Assembly: GCA_016710525.1 (NCBI GenBank)
Contig: JADJVQ010000024.1
Span: 1 to 64,000 of the forward strand
Direction: 5' to 3'
Length of the DNA: 64,000 bases
Source of the DNA: Burkholderiaceae bacterium
GTDB taxonomy: Bacteria > Pseudomonadota > Gammaproteobacteria > Burkholderiales > Burkholderiaceae_E
Shown here: positions 45,080 to 53,831 of the stretch, one piece after another
How the letters are laid out: the number at the start of each line of letters is the position of its first letter
Numbering within the stretch: the stretch's first letter is position 1
Notes under the pieces: generated by a model
What the model was told of the DNA's origin: nothing
The model's input: only the letters and a program-made list of their open reading frames with translations
Databases searched by the model: none
Translations under genes and position numbers: made by a program

Positions 45080-45534
45080 CAGAGAGCTCCCGGGAATTTC
45101 ATCGAAGACAAGGGCTCGCGCAACAGTCGCAGCGCCATGAAGGCGAGCAGACCCGCGGGGCCGAACAGAAAAGTCAGCGCCAGCACCGGCATCACCTGCC
45201 AGTGGCGCCAGCCCAGGGCCGCCGCACGTGAGGCGATCCAGGTGCCGACGAACAGATCGAAGGCCAGGTAGTGCACCCAGCCGGCCACCAGTGCGCCGGG
45301 CTCGTCGAACAGCGCGCGCACCTGGGCGGGCGAGCCGAATCCGCCCCCGGCGGGCCAGTGAACCGCCAGCATCGCCACATACAAGACGCTGAAGGCCAGC
45401 GGCAGCGCGCGGCCGGTGAGGAGCCAGGTCCTGGCGGTCCAGCGGGCTGCCGGCGGCGAACCCAGCAGCGCAAGCCAGGCCAGCAGGGCCAGGCCATTGG
45501 CCAGCCGGAACACGGTGTCGGGAGACAGGTCCAT
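45079..45534 (-). CDS. ABA4-like family (DUF4281) membrane protein
   Basis: A 151-residue four-helix membrane protein of the ABA4-like family: FRLANGLALLAWLALL, PAQVRALFDEPGALVAGWVHYLAFDLFVGTWI and a C-terminal FLFGPAGLLAFMALR. ABA4 in plants is required for neoxanthin synthesis; bacterial members have no known role. First gene of an operon with the next membrane protein, preceded by two TetR-type operators. Confidence 0.8.
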   Translation of the reverse strand: MDLSPDTVFRLANGLALLAWLALLGSPPAARWTARTWLLTGRALPLAFSVLYVAMLAVHWPAGGGFGSPAQVRALFDEPGALVAGWVHYLAFDLFVGTWIASRAAALGWRHWQVMPVLALTFLFGPAGLLAFMALRLLREPLSSMKFPGAL

Positions 45535-45558
45535 GGGATCCTCGAGGCGGGAAGTTTG

Positions 45559-45577
45559 GACTAGACACTGTCTAGTC
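45559..45577. promoter_or_regulatory. TetR operator, perfect palindrome (site 1)
   Basis: GACTAGACA-C-TGTCTAGTC, a perfect 19-bp inverted repeat 25 bases upstream of the ABA4-like start codon. Centre at 45568. Confidence 0.85.
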
Positions 45578-45600
45578 GGACGAACGGAATGTACGTGGTA

Positions 45601-45619
45601 GACTAGACAGTGTCAAGTA
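45601..45619. promoter_or_regulatory. TetR operator, imperfect palindrome (site 2)
   Basis: GACTAGACA-G-TGTCAAGTA matches site 1 with 7 of 9 symmetric pairs. Its centre (45610) is 42 bp from that of site 1, about four helical turns, so two dimers could bind the same DNA face. It lies 33 bases before the tetR start. Confidence 0.8.
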
Positions 45620-45651
45620 CCTGAATCGCCGTCCGCCTGGAGTTCCAGCCC

Positions 45652-46320
45652 ATGACATCCGCCAGCCGCGGCGCTGCGCGCAAGAACGCCACCGTGCCCG
45701 TCGCGGACCTGCGCCAGCGCATCCTGGACACCAGCGAGCAGCTGCTCGAAGAAAGCGGCGTTACCGCGCTGAGCATGCGCGAGGTCGCGCGCCGCGCCGG
45801 GGTCACTCACCAGGCGCCCTACCACCACTTCGCCGACCGCGAGTCGATCCTGGCCGAGCTCGTCGCCCGGGGCTTTGGCCAGCTGACCCGCCGCCTGGCG
45901 CGCGCCAACGACCGGGCCGCCACCATCGGCAAGCGCACGGCGCTGATCGAATCGGGCCTGGCCTATACCGGCTTCGCCCTCGAACACCCCGGCGTATTCC
46001 GGATCATGTTCCGCCCGGAAGTCTGCGATCCCACCCGCTTCCCGAGCGCGATGGCCGCCTCGGAATGCGCCCTTGCCGAACTCGACCGGCTGGTGCGCCT
46101 GATGCACGACGGCAAGCCCGGCGACGCCCTGGCCAGCACCTACTGGGCACAGGTGCACGGACTGGCCTGCCTGCTGATCGACGGGCCGCTGGGGCTCAAG
46201 CTGCCCGGCCTGCGCGAGCGCCGGGCACACCTGCGCGCAAGCCTGGAGTATTTCGCCGATGCGATGCTCGGCTGCGGTGCGGCCGGGGCAACGCCGTCGG
46301 CGCCAGCGCTGTCGGCGTAA
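45652..46320 (+). CDS. TetR/AcrR family transcriptional regulator
   Basis: A 222-residue repressor. Its N-terminal HTH is RQRILDTSEQLLEESGVTALSMREVARRAGVTHQAPYHHFADRESILAELV (residues about 20-70), followed by an all-helical TetR C-terminal ligand domain (WHG-like, ALASTYWAQVHGLACLLIDG). Transcribed away from the ABA4-like operon across two operators, so it likely represses both that operon and itself. Confidence 0.92.
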   Translation: MTSASRGAARKNATVPVADLRQRILDTSEQLLEESGVTALSMREVARRAGVTHQAPYHHFADRESILAELVARGFGQLTRRLARANDRAATIGKRTALIESGLAYTGFALEHPGVFRIMFRPEVCDPTRFPSAMAASECALAELDRLVRLMHDGKPGDALASTYWAQVHGLACLLIDGPLGLKLPGLRERRAHLRASLEYFADAMLGCGAAGATPSAPALSA

Positions 46321-46368
46321 GCTCGGCCCGGCGTGCAACCCGCACTCGCCGAAATTTCCGGGCCCGCC

Positions 46369-47781
46369 ATGTTCGACTCCCCCGCCGAAGTCCTGCCCAG
46401 CGATGCCCTGATCCTGTTCGGCGCCACCGGCGATCTCGCTCACAAGAAGATCTACCCGGCGCTGTATGCGATGTCGGCCAAGGACCCGGTCGGCGTGCCG
46501 GTGATCGGCGTCGCCTCCTCCGGCTGGACCACCGCCCAGCTGCATGCCCGGATCACCGACAGCCTGAAGAACGCTGGCGCTGCCGTCGATCCCGCCGCGC
46601 TGGAGCGCCTTCTGGCACGGGTGGTCTACGTCAGCGGTGACTACCGGGACCCGGCCACCTTCGCCACGATCGGGGCAGCGCTGAACGGGGCCCGCCGCCC
46701 CGCCCACTACCTGGCCATTCCGCAGACGATTTTCGGCACCGTGATCGAGCAGCTGGGTGCCGCCGGCCTGGCCGACGGCGCCCGGGTCATCGTCGAAAAA
46801 CCGTTCGGCCGGGACCTGGCCTCGGCACGGGCACTGAACCGCCTCGCCCAGGCCGTGTTTCCCGAGAGCGCGATATTCCGGATCGACCACTACCTGGGCA
46901 AGGAGGCGATCATGAACATCCTGTATTTCCGGTTCGCGAACACCTTCCTCGAGCCGATCTGGAACCGCAACTACGTGGCCAGTGTCCAGATCACCCTGGC
47001 CGAGTCATTCGGCATCGGCGCGCGTGGCGGCTTCTACGAGACCGCGGGATGCCTGCGCGACGTGATCCAGAACCACCTGCTCGAAGTGCTGGCGCTGCTG
47101 GCGATGGAACCGCCCGCGCGGCGCGGATTCGCCGCGGCACGCTCGGCCAAGGCAAACGTCTTCGACGCCATCCGTCCGCTGTCCCCGCAGGACATCGTCC
47201 GCGGGCAGTACGACGGCTATCGCGGCGAGCGCGGCGTCGCGGCGGACTCCGATATCGAAACCTATTGCGCCGTGCGCCTGTTCATCGATTCCTGGCGATG
47301 GGCGGGCGTGCCGTGGTATCTGCGCTCGGGCAAGTGCCTGGCGAACACCGCGGCCGAGGTGCTGGTCCAGCTCAAACCGCCGGCGCAGCACCTGTTCGCC
47401 GACTCGGCGCCTGGCACGGGCCGCGCGAATCACATCCGGTTCCGGCTCTCGCCGACCGCGTCGATCGCGCTGGCGGCACGCGTCAAGCGCAGCGGCAAGG
47501 ATTTTGTCGGCGACCAGCGGGATCTGTTTCTGTGCGAAGACCGGCCCGGCGAGCCCCTGCCCTACGAGCGCCTGCTGTCGGACGCGATGCAGGGCGACCA
47601 GACCCTGTTCATCGACCAGGGCGCGCTGGAGTCTTCATGGTCGGTCCTCGAACCGGTGCTGTCGAATCATCCGCCGGCCCTGCCCTATGCCGTGGGCAGC
47701 TGGGGCCCCGCGCAGGCCGATGCGCTGATCGCAGCCGATGGCGGCTGGCACAACCCGGGCGGCGCGGCCGGATGCGCGTGA
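46369..47781 (+). CDS. zwf: glucose-6-phosphate 1-dehydrogenase
   Basis: A 470-residue enzyme catalysing the first step of the oxidative pentose phosphate or Entner-Doudoroff route. NADP-binding GATGDLAHKKIYPAL near the start, active-site RIDHYLGKE at about 171-179 and IVEKPFGRDL. The ATG at 46369 places the nucleotide motif at the usual distance from the N-terminus; a GTG at 46333 would add 12 residues. It appears alone, without edd, eda or pgl nearby. Confidence 0.93.
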   Translation: MFDSPAEVLPSDALILFGATGDLAHKKIYPALYAMSAKDPVGVPVIGVASSGWTTAQLHARITDSLKNAGAAVDPAALERLLARVVYVSGDYRDPATFATIGAALNGARRPAHYLAIPQTIFGTVIEQLGAAGLADGARVIVEKPFGRDLASARALNRLAQAVFPESAIFRIDHYLGKEAIMNILYFRFANTFLEPIWNRNYVASVQITLAESFGIGARGGFYETAGCLRDVIQNHLLEVLALLAMEPPARRGFAAARSAKANVFDAIRPLSPQDIVRGQYDGYRGERGVAADSDIETYCAVRLFIDSWRWAGVPWYLRSGKCLANTAAEVLVQLKPPAQHLFADSAPGTGRANHIRFRLSPTASIALAARVKRSGKDFVGDQRDLFLCEDRPGEPLPYERLLSDAMQGDQTLFIDQGALESSWSVLEPVLSNHPPALPYAVGSWGPAQADALIAADGGWHNPGGAAGCA

Positions 47782-47833
47782 GCGGGGTCGGACGGGCCGT
47801 CGGGGCGTGTGCATCGCACGCGCAAAGCGCCCG

Positions 47834-48901
47834 CTAAGGCACCAGCGCCAGGAACAGGAAGGCCGCGAAGATCACCAGGTGGACCGCACCCTGCATCACG
47901 TTCGTGCGCCCCGAGGCGAGGGTGATCGAACCGACCAGGAAGGTCAGCCCGAGCATCACCATGTCCTTGGACTCCAGGCCCAGCACCAGCGGCAGGCCGA
48001 GCACCACCGACGCAGCGACCACCGCCGGGATCGTCAGGCCGATGCTGGCCAGCGCGGAGCCGATCGCCAGGTTCATGCTGGTCTGCAGGCGATCGGCGCG
48101 CGCCGCCCGCACGGCCGCCCAGGTCTCGGGCAGCAGCACCAGCATCGCGATCACGATGCCAACGACCGCCTTGGGCGCGCTGGCCGCGGCAACCGCACCC
48201 TCGATGAGCGGCGAGAGCATCTTGGCCAGGCCGACGACGCCCACCAGCGACATCAGCAGCAGCCCAAGGCTTGTCCAGGTCCTCGCAAGCCCCGGCGGCG
48301 GCGCATGCGCCTGTTCGTCATCGGCGCCCACGTGGGGCAGGAAGTAGTCGCGGTGGCGCACGGTCTGCACGAATACGTACACCGCCCAGAGCACCAGCGA
48401 GCTCGCACCGACGAACACCAGTTGCGAGTGCGTGTAGGTCCCCTCCGGGGAACTGGTCGTGAACGTGGGCAGTACCAGCGACAACGTCGACAGCGCCACC
48501 AGTGCGGCCAGACCCGGGCCGGTCCCTTCGATGCGAAAGCTCTGCTCGCGATGGTGCAGCCCGCCCACGAGCAGGCACACGCCGACCACGCCATTGCAGA
48601 TGATCATCACCGCCGCGTAGATGGTGTCGCGCGGCAGTGCCGCCTTGCCCGGGCCGCCAGCCAACATCAGCGAAATGATCAGCGCGACCTCGATGACGGT
48701 GATGGCAACCGCCAGGACCAGCGTGCCGAAAGGCTCGCCGACCCGGTGCGCGACGACTTCAGCGTGATGAACCGCGCTCAGCACCGCGCCAACCAGCGCG
48801 ATGACGCACAGCGCCGACAGCACGAGCGACAAAGGCATCAGCACGGCGGCGACCAGCACCGCCAGGGCCAGCACGGGAGCAATGTCAGGCAGGCGTCTCA
48901 T
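47834..48901 (-). CDS. ChaA/CaCA-family cation:proton antiporter
   Basis: A 355-residue antiporter with eleven or so helices in two homologous halves, each with the CaCA acidic motif: AITVIEVALIISLML and VLLPETWAAVRAARADRLQTSMNLAIGSALASIGL. Similar to ChaA and the ionic transporter y4hA. Exchanges calcium or monovalent cations for protons. Confidence 0.88.
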   Translation of the reverse strand: MRRLPDIAPVLALAVLVAAVLMPLSLVLSALCVIALVGAVLSAVHHAEVVAHRVGEPFGTLVLAVAITVIEVALIISLMLAGGPGKAALPRDTIYAAVMIICNGVVGVCLLVGGLHHREQSFRIEGTGPGLAALVALSTLSLVLPTFTTSSPEGTYTHSQLVFVGASSLVLWAVYVFVQTVRHRDYFLPHVGADDEQAHAPPPGLARTWTSLGLLLMSLVGVVGLAKMLSPLIEGAVAAASAPKAVVGIVIAMLVLLPETWAAVRAARADRLQTSMNLAIGSALASIGLTIPAVVAASVVLGLPLVLGLESKDMVMLGLTFLVGSITLASGRTNVMQGAVHLVIFAAFLFLALVP

Positions 48902-49003
48902 GCCGGGATTATCGCCCGGCCAATGAGACCGGCCGGCCATCGTCCCGATTCATGCGCCGCCACTCGGGTCGGTCGCGATCGGGGGACTCCCGATAGACCG
49001 GAA

Positions 49004-50545
49004 TCAGGAAGTGCGCGTCGTCGGCTCGAACGTGAACACCGCCACCGCCTGGGCCAGGGTGTCGGCCTGTCGTTCGAGACGCTCGACCGATTGTGCACTC
49101 GACACGACAAGCTGCGAATTTTGCTGAGCGGCACCGTCCAGGCTGACCACCGCCTGCGCCACGGCCGAGACTTCATTGCTCTGCGCGATGCCCGATTGGC
49201 TGATCCCCTGGACGATGGCGGTCACCTGTTCGATCGCTTGCACCACGTCGCGCATCGTCGCGCCGGCGCGATCGACGAGTTCGGTGCCCTGGGTGACCCG
49301 CTGGACACTGTCGGCGATCAGCCCCTTGATTTCGCGGGCGGCCTCGGCGCTGCGCTGCGCCAGCTGGCGAACCTCGCCCGCCACCACCGCGAACCCGCGG
49401 CCCTGTTCGCCGGCGCGTGCCGCCTCCACCGCTGCGTTCAATGCGAGGATGTTGGTCTGGAACGCGATGCCGTCGATGGTGCCGATGATGTCGGATATGC
49501 GCCGTGACGAGTCATTGATCTGGCGCATGGTCGTCACCACCGCCTCCACTTCGCTGCCGCCCCGCGCCGCCGTGCCGCTCGCCTGGGTCGCCAGAACGTT
49601 CGCCTGCCGCGTCTGATCCGCGTTGCGCTCGATGGTCTCGCCGAACTGTCGCATCGAGGCCGCGGTCTGCTCCAGCGTGCCGACCTGCTGATCGGTGCGC
49701 GCGTGCAGGTCGCGATTGCCTTCGGCGATCTCGACAGCGGTCGACGAGAGCGCCCGGGACGCGACCGATACCTCGCCGACGACGGCGCTCAGGTTGTCGC
49801 GGATGTCGCGCATCGCATCCAGGATGGTCGCGCGCCGGCCTGCGCTTGCCGCAGGAATCGCGACCGTCAGGTCGTGGGCGGCGATCCGGATCGCGATCTG
49901 GCGGACTGCCTCCGGCCGATCTCCGAGGCGATCCAGCATCCGCTGCATCACCGAGCGACCGACCGCCAGCACGAACAGAATCGCGACCAGTGCCGTCGCG
50001 GCCGCTGCGACGCTCAATCGTCGCGCGGCCTGCGCAGCGGCCGGAGCGGCGCGCGCGTCGATGGCATCGAGCGATTCCACCAGGGCCTCCGACAGGCCGG
50101 AGATCTTGCCGTAGGCCAGCATCGAGTCGTCATCCGACGCCGACAGCGACTTCAGCGCCAGCAGCGATTCGACCCGCTCGGCAATCTTGCGCCAGCCCGG
50201 CACGACGACTTCCTTCAGCGCCGCCTGGTTTTCCGCGATGCTCACCAGTTCGCGCAACCCCGCGAAATCGGCGTCGAGCGCCTTGGCCGAGCGCTTGATC
50301 ACGTTGCGTGCGCTCGACGAACCCTCGGTCAGCAGCGCTTCATTGACGCCACGAAGGTAGGTCTGCAGATGATGGTGGGCCGATGAAGTCGCCAGTGCAG
50401 CCGCCGAACTGCGCACCGACCCGGCATACAGCCAGCCGGTCGTGGCGAGCAGCGCAGCCAGCAGTGCGCCACAGCCCGCCACGGCAAACTTGGGCCAGCG
50501 AACACCGACCACCGATCGGCGTGCCCGGGTCGTCGGACGGCTCAT
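49004..50545 (-). CDS. methyl-accepting chemotaxis protein
   Basis: A 513-residue chemoreceptor: TM1 (about 19-42), periplasmic helix bundle without a recognisable sensor fold, TM2 (about 180-200), HAMP-like region, and a cytoplasmic signalling domain with the hairpin tip IDGIAFQTNILALNAAVEAARAGEQGRGFAVVAGEVR. The C-terminus lacks the CheR-tethering pentapeptide NWETF. Its ATG overlaps the stop of the rhodanese-like gene by ATGA, so the two are co-translated. Confidence 0.92.
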   Translation of the reverse strand: MSRPTTRARRSVVGVRWPKFAVAGCGALLAALLATTGWLYAGSVRSSAAALATSSAHHHLQTYLRGVNEALLTEGSSSARNVIKRSAKALDADFAGLRELVSIAENQAALKEVVVPGWRKIAERVESLLALKSLSASDDDSMLAYGKISGLSEALVESLDAIDARAAPAAAQAARRLSVAAAATALVAILFVLAVGRSVMQRMLDRLGDRPEAVRQIAIRIAAHDLTVAIPAASAGRRATILDAMRDIRDNLSAVVGEVSVASRALSSTAVEIAEGNRDLHARTDQQVGTLEQTAASMRQFGETIERNADQTRQANVLATQASGTAARGGSEVEAVVTTMRQINDSSRRISDIIGTIDGIAFQTNILALNAAVEAARAGEQGRGFAVVAGEVRQLAQRSAEAAREIKGLIADSVQRVTQGTELVDRAGATMRDVVQAIEQVTAIVQGISQSGIAQSNEVSAVAQAVVSLDGAAQQNSQLVVSSAQSVERLERQADTLAQAVAVFTFEPTTRTS

Positions 50546-51006
50546 CTTTCGACGGGCAACTTGCTGGCGGTCCAGTCGGCGAATCCGCCGCGCATGTAAT
50601 GGACGCTCTTCCAGCCTGCGCTGATCGCGAGGACCGCGGCCTTGTACGACTTCCAGCCGGAGGGGCCGTCGCTGTAGATCACGACCGGTGCGGACTTGTC
50701 CTTGGGCAGCTTGTCGAGCTCGAAGCTGTCCAGCTTCGCGTCGAAGGTCGGAACCTTGTCGCTCTTTTCCTTGTACGCCGCGGTCAGCGCGCCAGGCACA
50801 TGGCCCTTGCCGAAGTTGACCACGCTGCGGGTGTCGACGAAGGACGCCTTGGCGTCGAGCAGCTTCTTGCCTTCTTCGACCGAAATGATCCGGCCGCCGG
50901 CAAGCGTGGTCGGCGTCTGAGCGTCTTCGGCAGCGGTGGCGCCGAAGGAAAGGAATGCGGCCGCGGCGAGCACGCTGCTTGAAATCGTCAGGATGGATCG
51001 AACCAT
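50542..51006 (-). CDS. periplasmic rhodanese-like protein lacking the active-site cysteine
   Basis: A 154-residue exported protein: signal peptide to about residue 26 (FLSFGATAAED), then a single rhodanese domain (ISVEEGKKLLDAKASFVDTR, GKGHVPGAL, MRGGFADW). In related enzymes the active loop is CNGPxCW; here it reads SDGPSGWKS with Ser112 and Gly117 in place of the cysteines, so sulfurtransferase activity is not expected. A binding or sensory role is plausible because it is coupled to a chemoreceptor. Confidence 0.85.
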   Translation of the reverse strand: MVRSILTISSSVLAAAAFLSFGATAAEDAQTPTTLAGGRIISVEEGKKLLDAKASFVDTRSVVNFGKGHVPGALTAAYKEKSDKVPTFDAKLDSFELDKLPKDKSAPVVIYSDGPSGWKSYKAAVLAISAGWKSVHYMRGGFADWTASKLPVER

Positions 51007-51231
51007 GATGAAAAGCCTCAGAGGAAACCGTCCGGCGCGCAATCCTGCCGCGCGACGACCGGAACCTTTCCCGCGCGGCGATGAACGGCTGTGCCCGGAC
51101 AGCCGCTCATCTGCCCTGGACAAGTTACAGACCTCCTGGCGGGGGAATGCCCGGAATAAGCGCACTGGCGCCGCCCATCTCGCGGCAACCGCACCGACAG
51201 CGCACGATGCCGCCGATGCGGACGAAACGGC
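51007..51231. other. intergenic region upstream of the rhodanese-like gene
   Basis: About 225 bases upstream of the rhodanese-MCP operon and before the csbD terminator; it should contain their promoter. I see no clear sigma-70 boxes or repeats. No coding sequence is supported. Confidence 0.4.
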
Positions 51232-51260
51232 CAAAAAAAAAGGCGGTGCAATGCACCGCC
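51232..51260 (-). terminator. Rho-independent terminator after csbD
   Basis: Read on the minus strand, the stem GGCGGTG / CACCGCC (51242-51260, loop CATTG) is followed by a run of T (plus-strand A, 51233-51241). It lies about 85 bases past the csbD stop. Confidence 0.85.
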
Positions 51261-51344
51261 GGAGAAAACATCGCGCAAGAGGTCCGTCAGACGCCACTCG
51301 CCGGTACGACGGCCCGGCGGCGGGATCCCGGCGCCCTGGCCGAT

Positions 51345-51578
51345 TCAGTGGCCGGACGGCTTCGTCGGGAACCACGCATCGGTCGCTTTGCGCTCCCAGT
51401 CCGCGATCTGCCGCTCGGCTTCGTCCTTCGCAATCCCGTAGCGTTCCTGGATCTTGCCCGCGAGCTGGTCGCGCCGCCCGCCGACGACATCGATGTCGTC
51501 GTCCGTCAGCTTGCCCCACTGCTCCTTGGCTTTCCCGGTCAGCTGTTTCCAGTTGCCTTCAATGCGATCCCAGTTCAT
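51345..51578 (-). CDS. CsbD family stress protein
   Basis: A 77-residue hydrophilic protein with the family start MNWDRIEGNWKQLTGKAKEQWGKLTDDD and GRRDQLAGKIQERYG. CsbD proteins are small general-stress proteins of unknown action. Lies downstream of the BON gene on the same strand. Confidence 0.93.
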   Translation of the reverse strand: MNWDRIEGNWKQLTGKAKEQWGKLTDDDIDVVGGRRDQLAGKIQERYGIAKDEAERQIADWERKATDAWFPTKPSGH

Positions 51579-51593
51579 CTGTCTCTCCTTGAA

Positions 51594-51633
51594 TCCAGTT
51601 CAGCAAGGGCCCGTCCAGTTCAGAAAGGGCCCG
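51594..51633. repeat. two tandem 20-bp repeats between BON and csbD genes
   Basis: TCCAGTTCAGCAAGGGCCCG (51594-51613) is followed directly by a copy with one change (C to A at the eleventh base, 51614-51633). Just upstream of csbD. Confidence 0.8.
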
Positions 51634-51655
51634 TTGGCCGGCCGACGCGCGGCGA

Positions 51656-51970
51656 TCAGGGGCGAACGGCGATTTCGTTGCGCACCGACTTCACGCCGCT
51701 CACTTTGCGCGCGATGCTCTCAGCGGTGTTCTTCTCCAGGCTGCTCTTGGCGAAGCCCGACAGCATCACGGTGCCGTTGAGCGTTTCGACGCTGATCGAG
51801 GTGCCGGCAACGTCCTTGTTGTCGAGCAGTCGCGCCTTGACCGAGGTGGTGATCGCGGTGTCATCGACAAAGGCGCCGACAGTTTCCTGGCCGCGCGTCA
51901 CCGCACAGCCCGCAGTGGTGATCACGGCCATGGCAATGAGGGCGGCGGCAATCGAGGTTCGCTTGAACAT
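51656..51970 (-). CDS. BON domain lipoprotein
   Basis: A 104-residue lipoprotein (lipobox TAGC at about residues 19-22) with one BON domain: DTAITTSVKARLLDNKDVAGTSISVETLNGTVMLSGF and SVKSVRNEI. BON proteins bind phospholipid and support envelope stability, often with osmotic or general stress control. Confidence 0.9.
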   Translation of the reverse strand: MFKRTSIAAALIAMAVITTAGCAVTRGQETVGAFVDDTAITTSVKARLLDNKDVAGTSISVETLNGTVMLSGFAKSSLEKNTAESIARKVSGVKSVRNEIAVRP

Positions 51971-51994
51971 GGTGTAGCTCCGTTAAAAATTTTG

Positions 51995-52008
51995 GATGTC
52001 TTGACATC
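51995..52008. repeat. short inverted repeat upstream of the BON gene
   Basis: GATGTC-TT-GACATC, perfect 6-bp arms 25 bases upstream of the BON start, beside an A/T run (AAAAATTTT). Possible operator or promoter element; not diagnostic. Confidence 0.35.
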
Positions 52009-52059
52009 AGCGGGTGGTGACCAGCCCCACCGCCCGAGGGCATGTAACGGCTGCGGACC

Positions 52060-52632
52060 TCAGTCCGCGAGCCAGTCCTTGAGTTCTTCAGCGTGTTCCT
52101 GCTCGTCGCTGAGGATGTCCTCCAGCAGGCGGCGGGTGGTCGAGTCCTTGTCGCCGATCAGCGCGATGATCTGGCTGTAGGCCTCGATGGCCACACGCTC
52201 GGCGATCAGGTTGGCCCGGATCATCGCCTTCAGGTCGGTGGCGTCGTCGTAGGCGGCATGGCTGCGTGCGAGCAGCGTGTCCGGCGAAAAATCGGGCTCG
52301 CCGCCCAGCTGCACGATGCGCTGCGCGAGCCGGTCGGCATGCGCGGACTCCTCGTTCGCATGCACCAGGAACTCCTCGGCGATCTTCGGCGAGGCAAGTC
52401 CGGCGGCGGTGAAGTGATGGCGCTTGTAGCGCAGCACGCAAACCAGCTCGGTCGCCAGCGAATCATTGAGCAGCTGGATGACGTCGGCACGCCACGGGCC
52501 GATGTTGGGTGTCACGGCGCCCTGCTCGAGGCTGTTGCGCGCGGCGTCCAGCGCAGCCTGGTCGAGCACCATCCGTTCGGGACCGGCTTTGACACCCGAT
52601 TTGACGGGGGCGGACTGTGTGCTGACAACCAT
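52060..52632 (-). CDS. ferritin-like/bacterioferritin-type protein
   Basis: A 190-residue ferritin-fold protein. Four helices carry di-iron candidates: Glu in SLATELVCVLRYKRHH, ExxH in HANEESAHADRLAQR, Glu in ERVAIEAYSQ and ExxH in DEQEHAEEL. It matches bacterioferritin-like proteins found in stress islands rather than haem-binding Bfr. An N-terminal tail of about 45 residues precedes the fold. Ribosome binding site AGGAG precedes the ATG at 52632. Confidence 0.87.
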   Translation of the reverse strand: MVVSTQSAPVKSGVKAGPERMVLDQAALDAARNSLEQGAVTPNIGPWRADVIQLLNDSLATELVCVLRYKRHHFTAAGLASPKIAEEFLVHANEESAHADRLAQRIVQLGGEPDFSPDTLLARSHAAYDDATDLKAMIRANLIAERVAIEAYSQIIALIGDKDSTTRRLLEDILSDEQEHAEELKDWLAD

Positions 52633-52785
52633 GGTTTGCTCCTGAAACGCTTCGGAAGGAAAGGCGCAACGAGGCACCGATCCGTTGACACCACTTTAGG
52701 AGCGTCGAGAGCGTGGGCCCATCAGTGGCCGACTGCTTCGTGTGTAGGACAGCACCCGGTGGCGATGTCGGCCAAGCCGGCGTCA

Positions 52786-53781
52786 TCAGCGTCGCGACCG
52801 GACCGATTGACCGGCCTCGGCGATGTACACCTCGACCCGACGGTTCATCGCCCGATTGGTGTCGGTGCTGTTGTCGGCGATCGGGAATTCCTTGCCGTAG
52901 CCCACGCTGGTCACCCGCTGCTGGGACAGGCCCATGCCCACGAGCGCGAGATCGACCGCATCGGCACGCCGGCGCGACAAGGTGTCGTTGTAGACGCTCG
53001 AACCGACGTTGTCGGTATGGCCTTCGATCAGGATGCGCCGATCCGGGTACTGCTGCAGGAAGTCGGCCAGTTTGCGCAGGGACGACTGCGCCGCCGGCTT
53101 GACGTCAGCCCGGTTGAACTCGAACAGCACGTCGCCCAGCGTCACCAGCATGCCCCGGTCGGTCTGCTTGGCCTGCAGCTCGGTCAGGCGCTGCTGCAGC
53201 TGCGCCGCCTGACGCTGCGCCTCGCTGGCATCGGCCTGCGAATCGGCCGCCTGCTGCTGGGCCCCGAGCGCGCGCTGTTCGGCCGAGGCGGCCTGATCGC
53301 GCGATGCGCTCGCCTGGGCCTGCGCCGAACTGGCCTGCGCCCGCGCCACGCTGGCCTGGTCGCGGGCCGTGCTGGCCTGCGCCCGGGCGTCGGTGGCCTG
53401 GGCACGGGCGCGCAGCGCATCCTGGGTACGGCCGTCGGCGCGGGCCCGCTCACGCTCCAGTTCCGCCGACGCGATGAGGTCGTCGTTGCTCTTGGCCTGC
53501 GCAATGGCGACGGCGGTTCTGGCCTGCTGCGTGGCAATGTAGGCTGCGCTGCTCACTTCGACCATCGGTTCGTTCCTGGCCAGCAGGCTGTCGGCACGGG
53601 CCAGCGACTCGGATGCCTTGCGCAGCTCCAGCGGCGCGTTCGACTGCACGGCGGGGTCGCGTTGCGCACTGCCCAGAGCCGAGCGTGCCTCGACCAGTTC
53701 GGGCGGCGGCGCCGACGTGGACGCGCAGGCGCCCAGCAGCAGGCAGGTCAGCAGGACGCTGGTTTTCAGGGGCAAGCTCAT
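52786..53781 (-). CDS. DUF4398-OmpA family lipoprotein with heptad-repeat stalk
   Basis: A 331-residue outer-membrane lipoprotein (LLGACAS, lipobox near residue 19). Residues 25-105 are a DUF4398 helical domain. Residues about 125-205 form an Ala/Gln-rich run of heptads of the type xARxQAS, predicted to be a long coiled coil. The end is an OmpA peptidoglycan-binding domain (DVLFEFNRADVKPAAQSSLRKLADFLQQYPDRRILIEGHTDNVGS...RRADAV, NRRVEV). It probably tethers the outer membrane to peptidoglycan. Confidence 0.9.
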   Translation of the reverse strand: MSLPLKTSVLLTCLLLGACASTSAPPPELVEARSALGSAQRDPAVQSNAPLELRKASESLARADSLLARNEPMVEVSSAAYIATQQARTAVAIAQAKSNDDLIASAELERERARADGRTQDALRARAQATDARAQASTARDQASVARAQASSAQAQASASRDQAASAEQRALGAQQQAADSQADASEAQRQAAQLQQRLTELQAKQTDRGMLVTLGDVLFEFNRADVKPAAQSSLRKLADFLQQYPDRRILIEGHTDNVGSSVYNDTLSRRRADAVDLALVGMGLSQQRVTSVGYGKEFPIADNSTDTNRAMNRRVEVYIAEAGQSVRSRR

Positions 53782-53831
53782 GGGGTTTCGGTCCGAATGG
53801 AGGGGGGTGGCTGAAGATCGGCGATCGGGGT

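Noticed and set aside
47738..49507. Long plus-strand open frame across the antiporter and chemoreceptor
   Set aside because: Antisense to two genes with clear family motifs.
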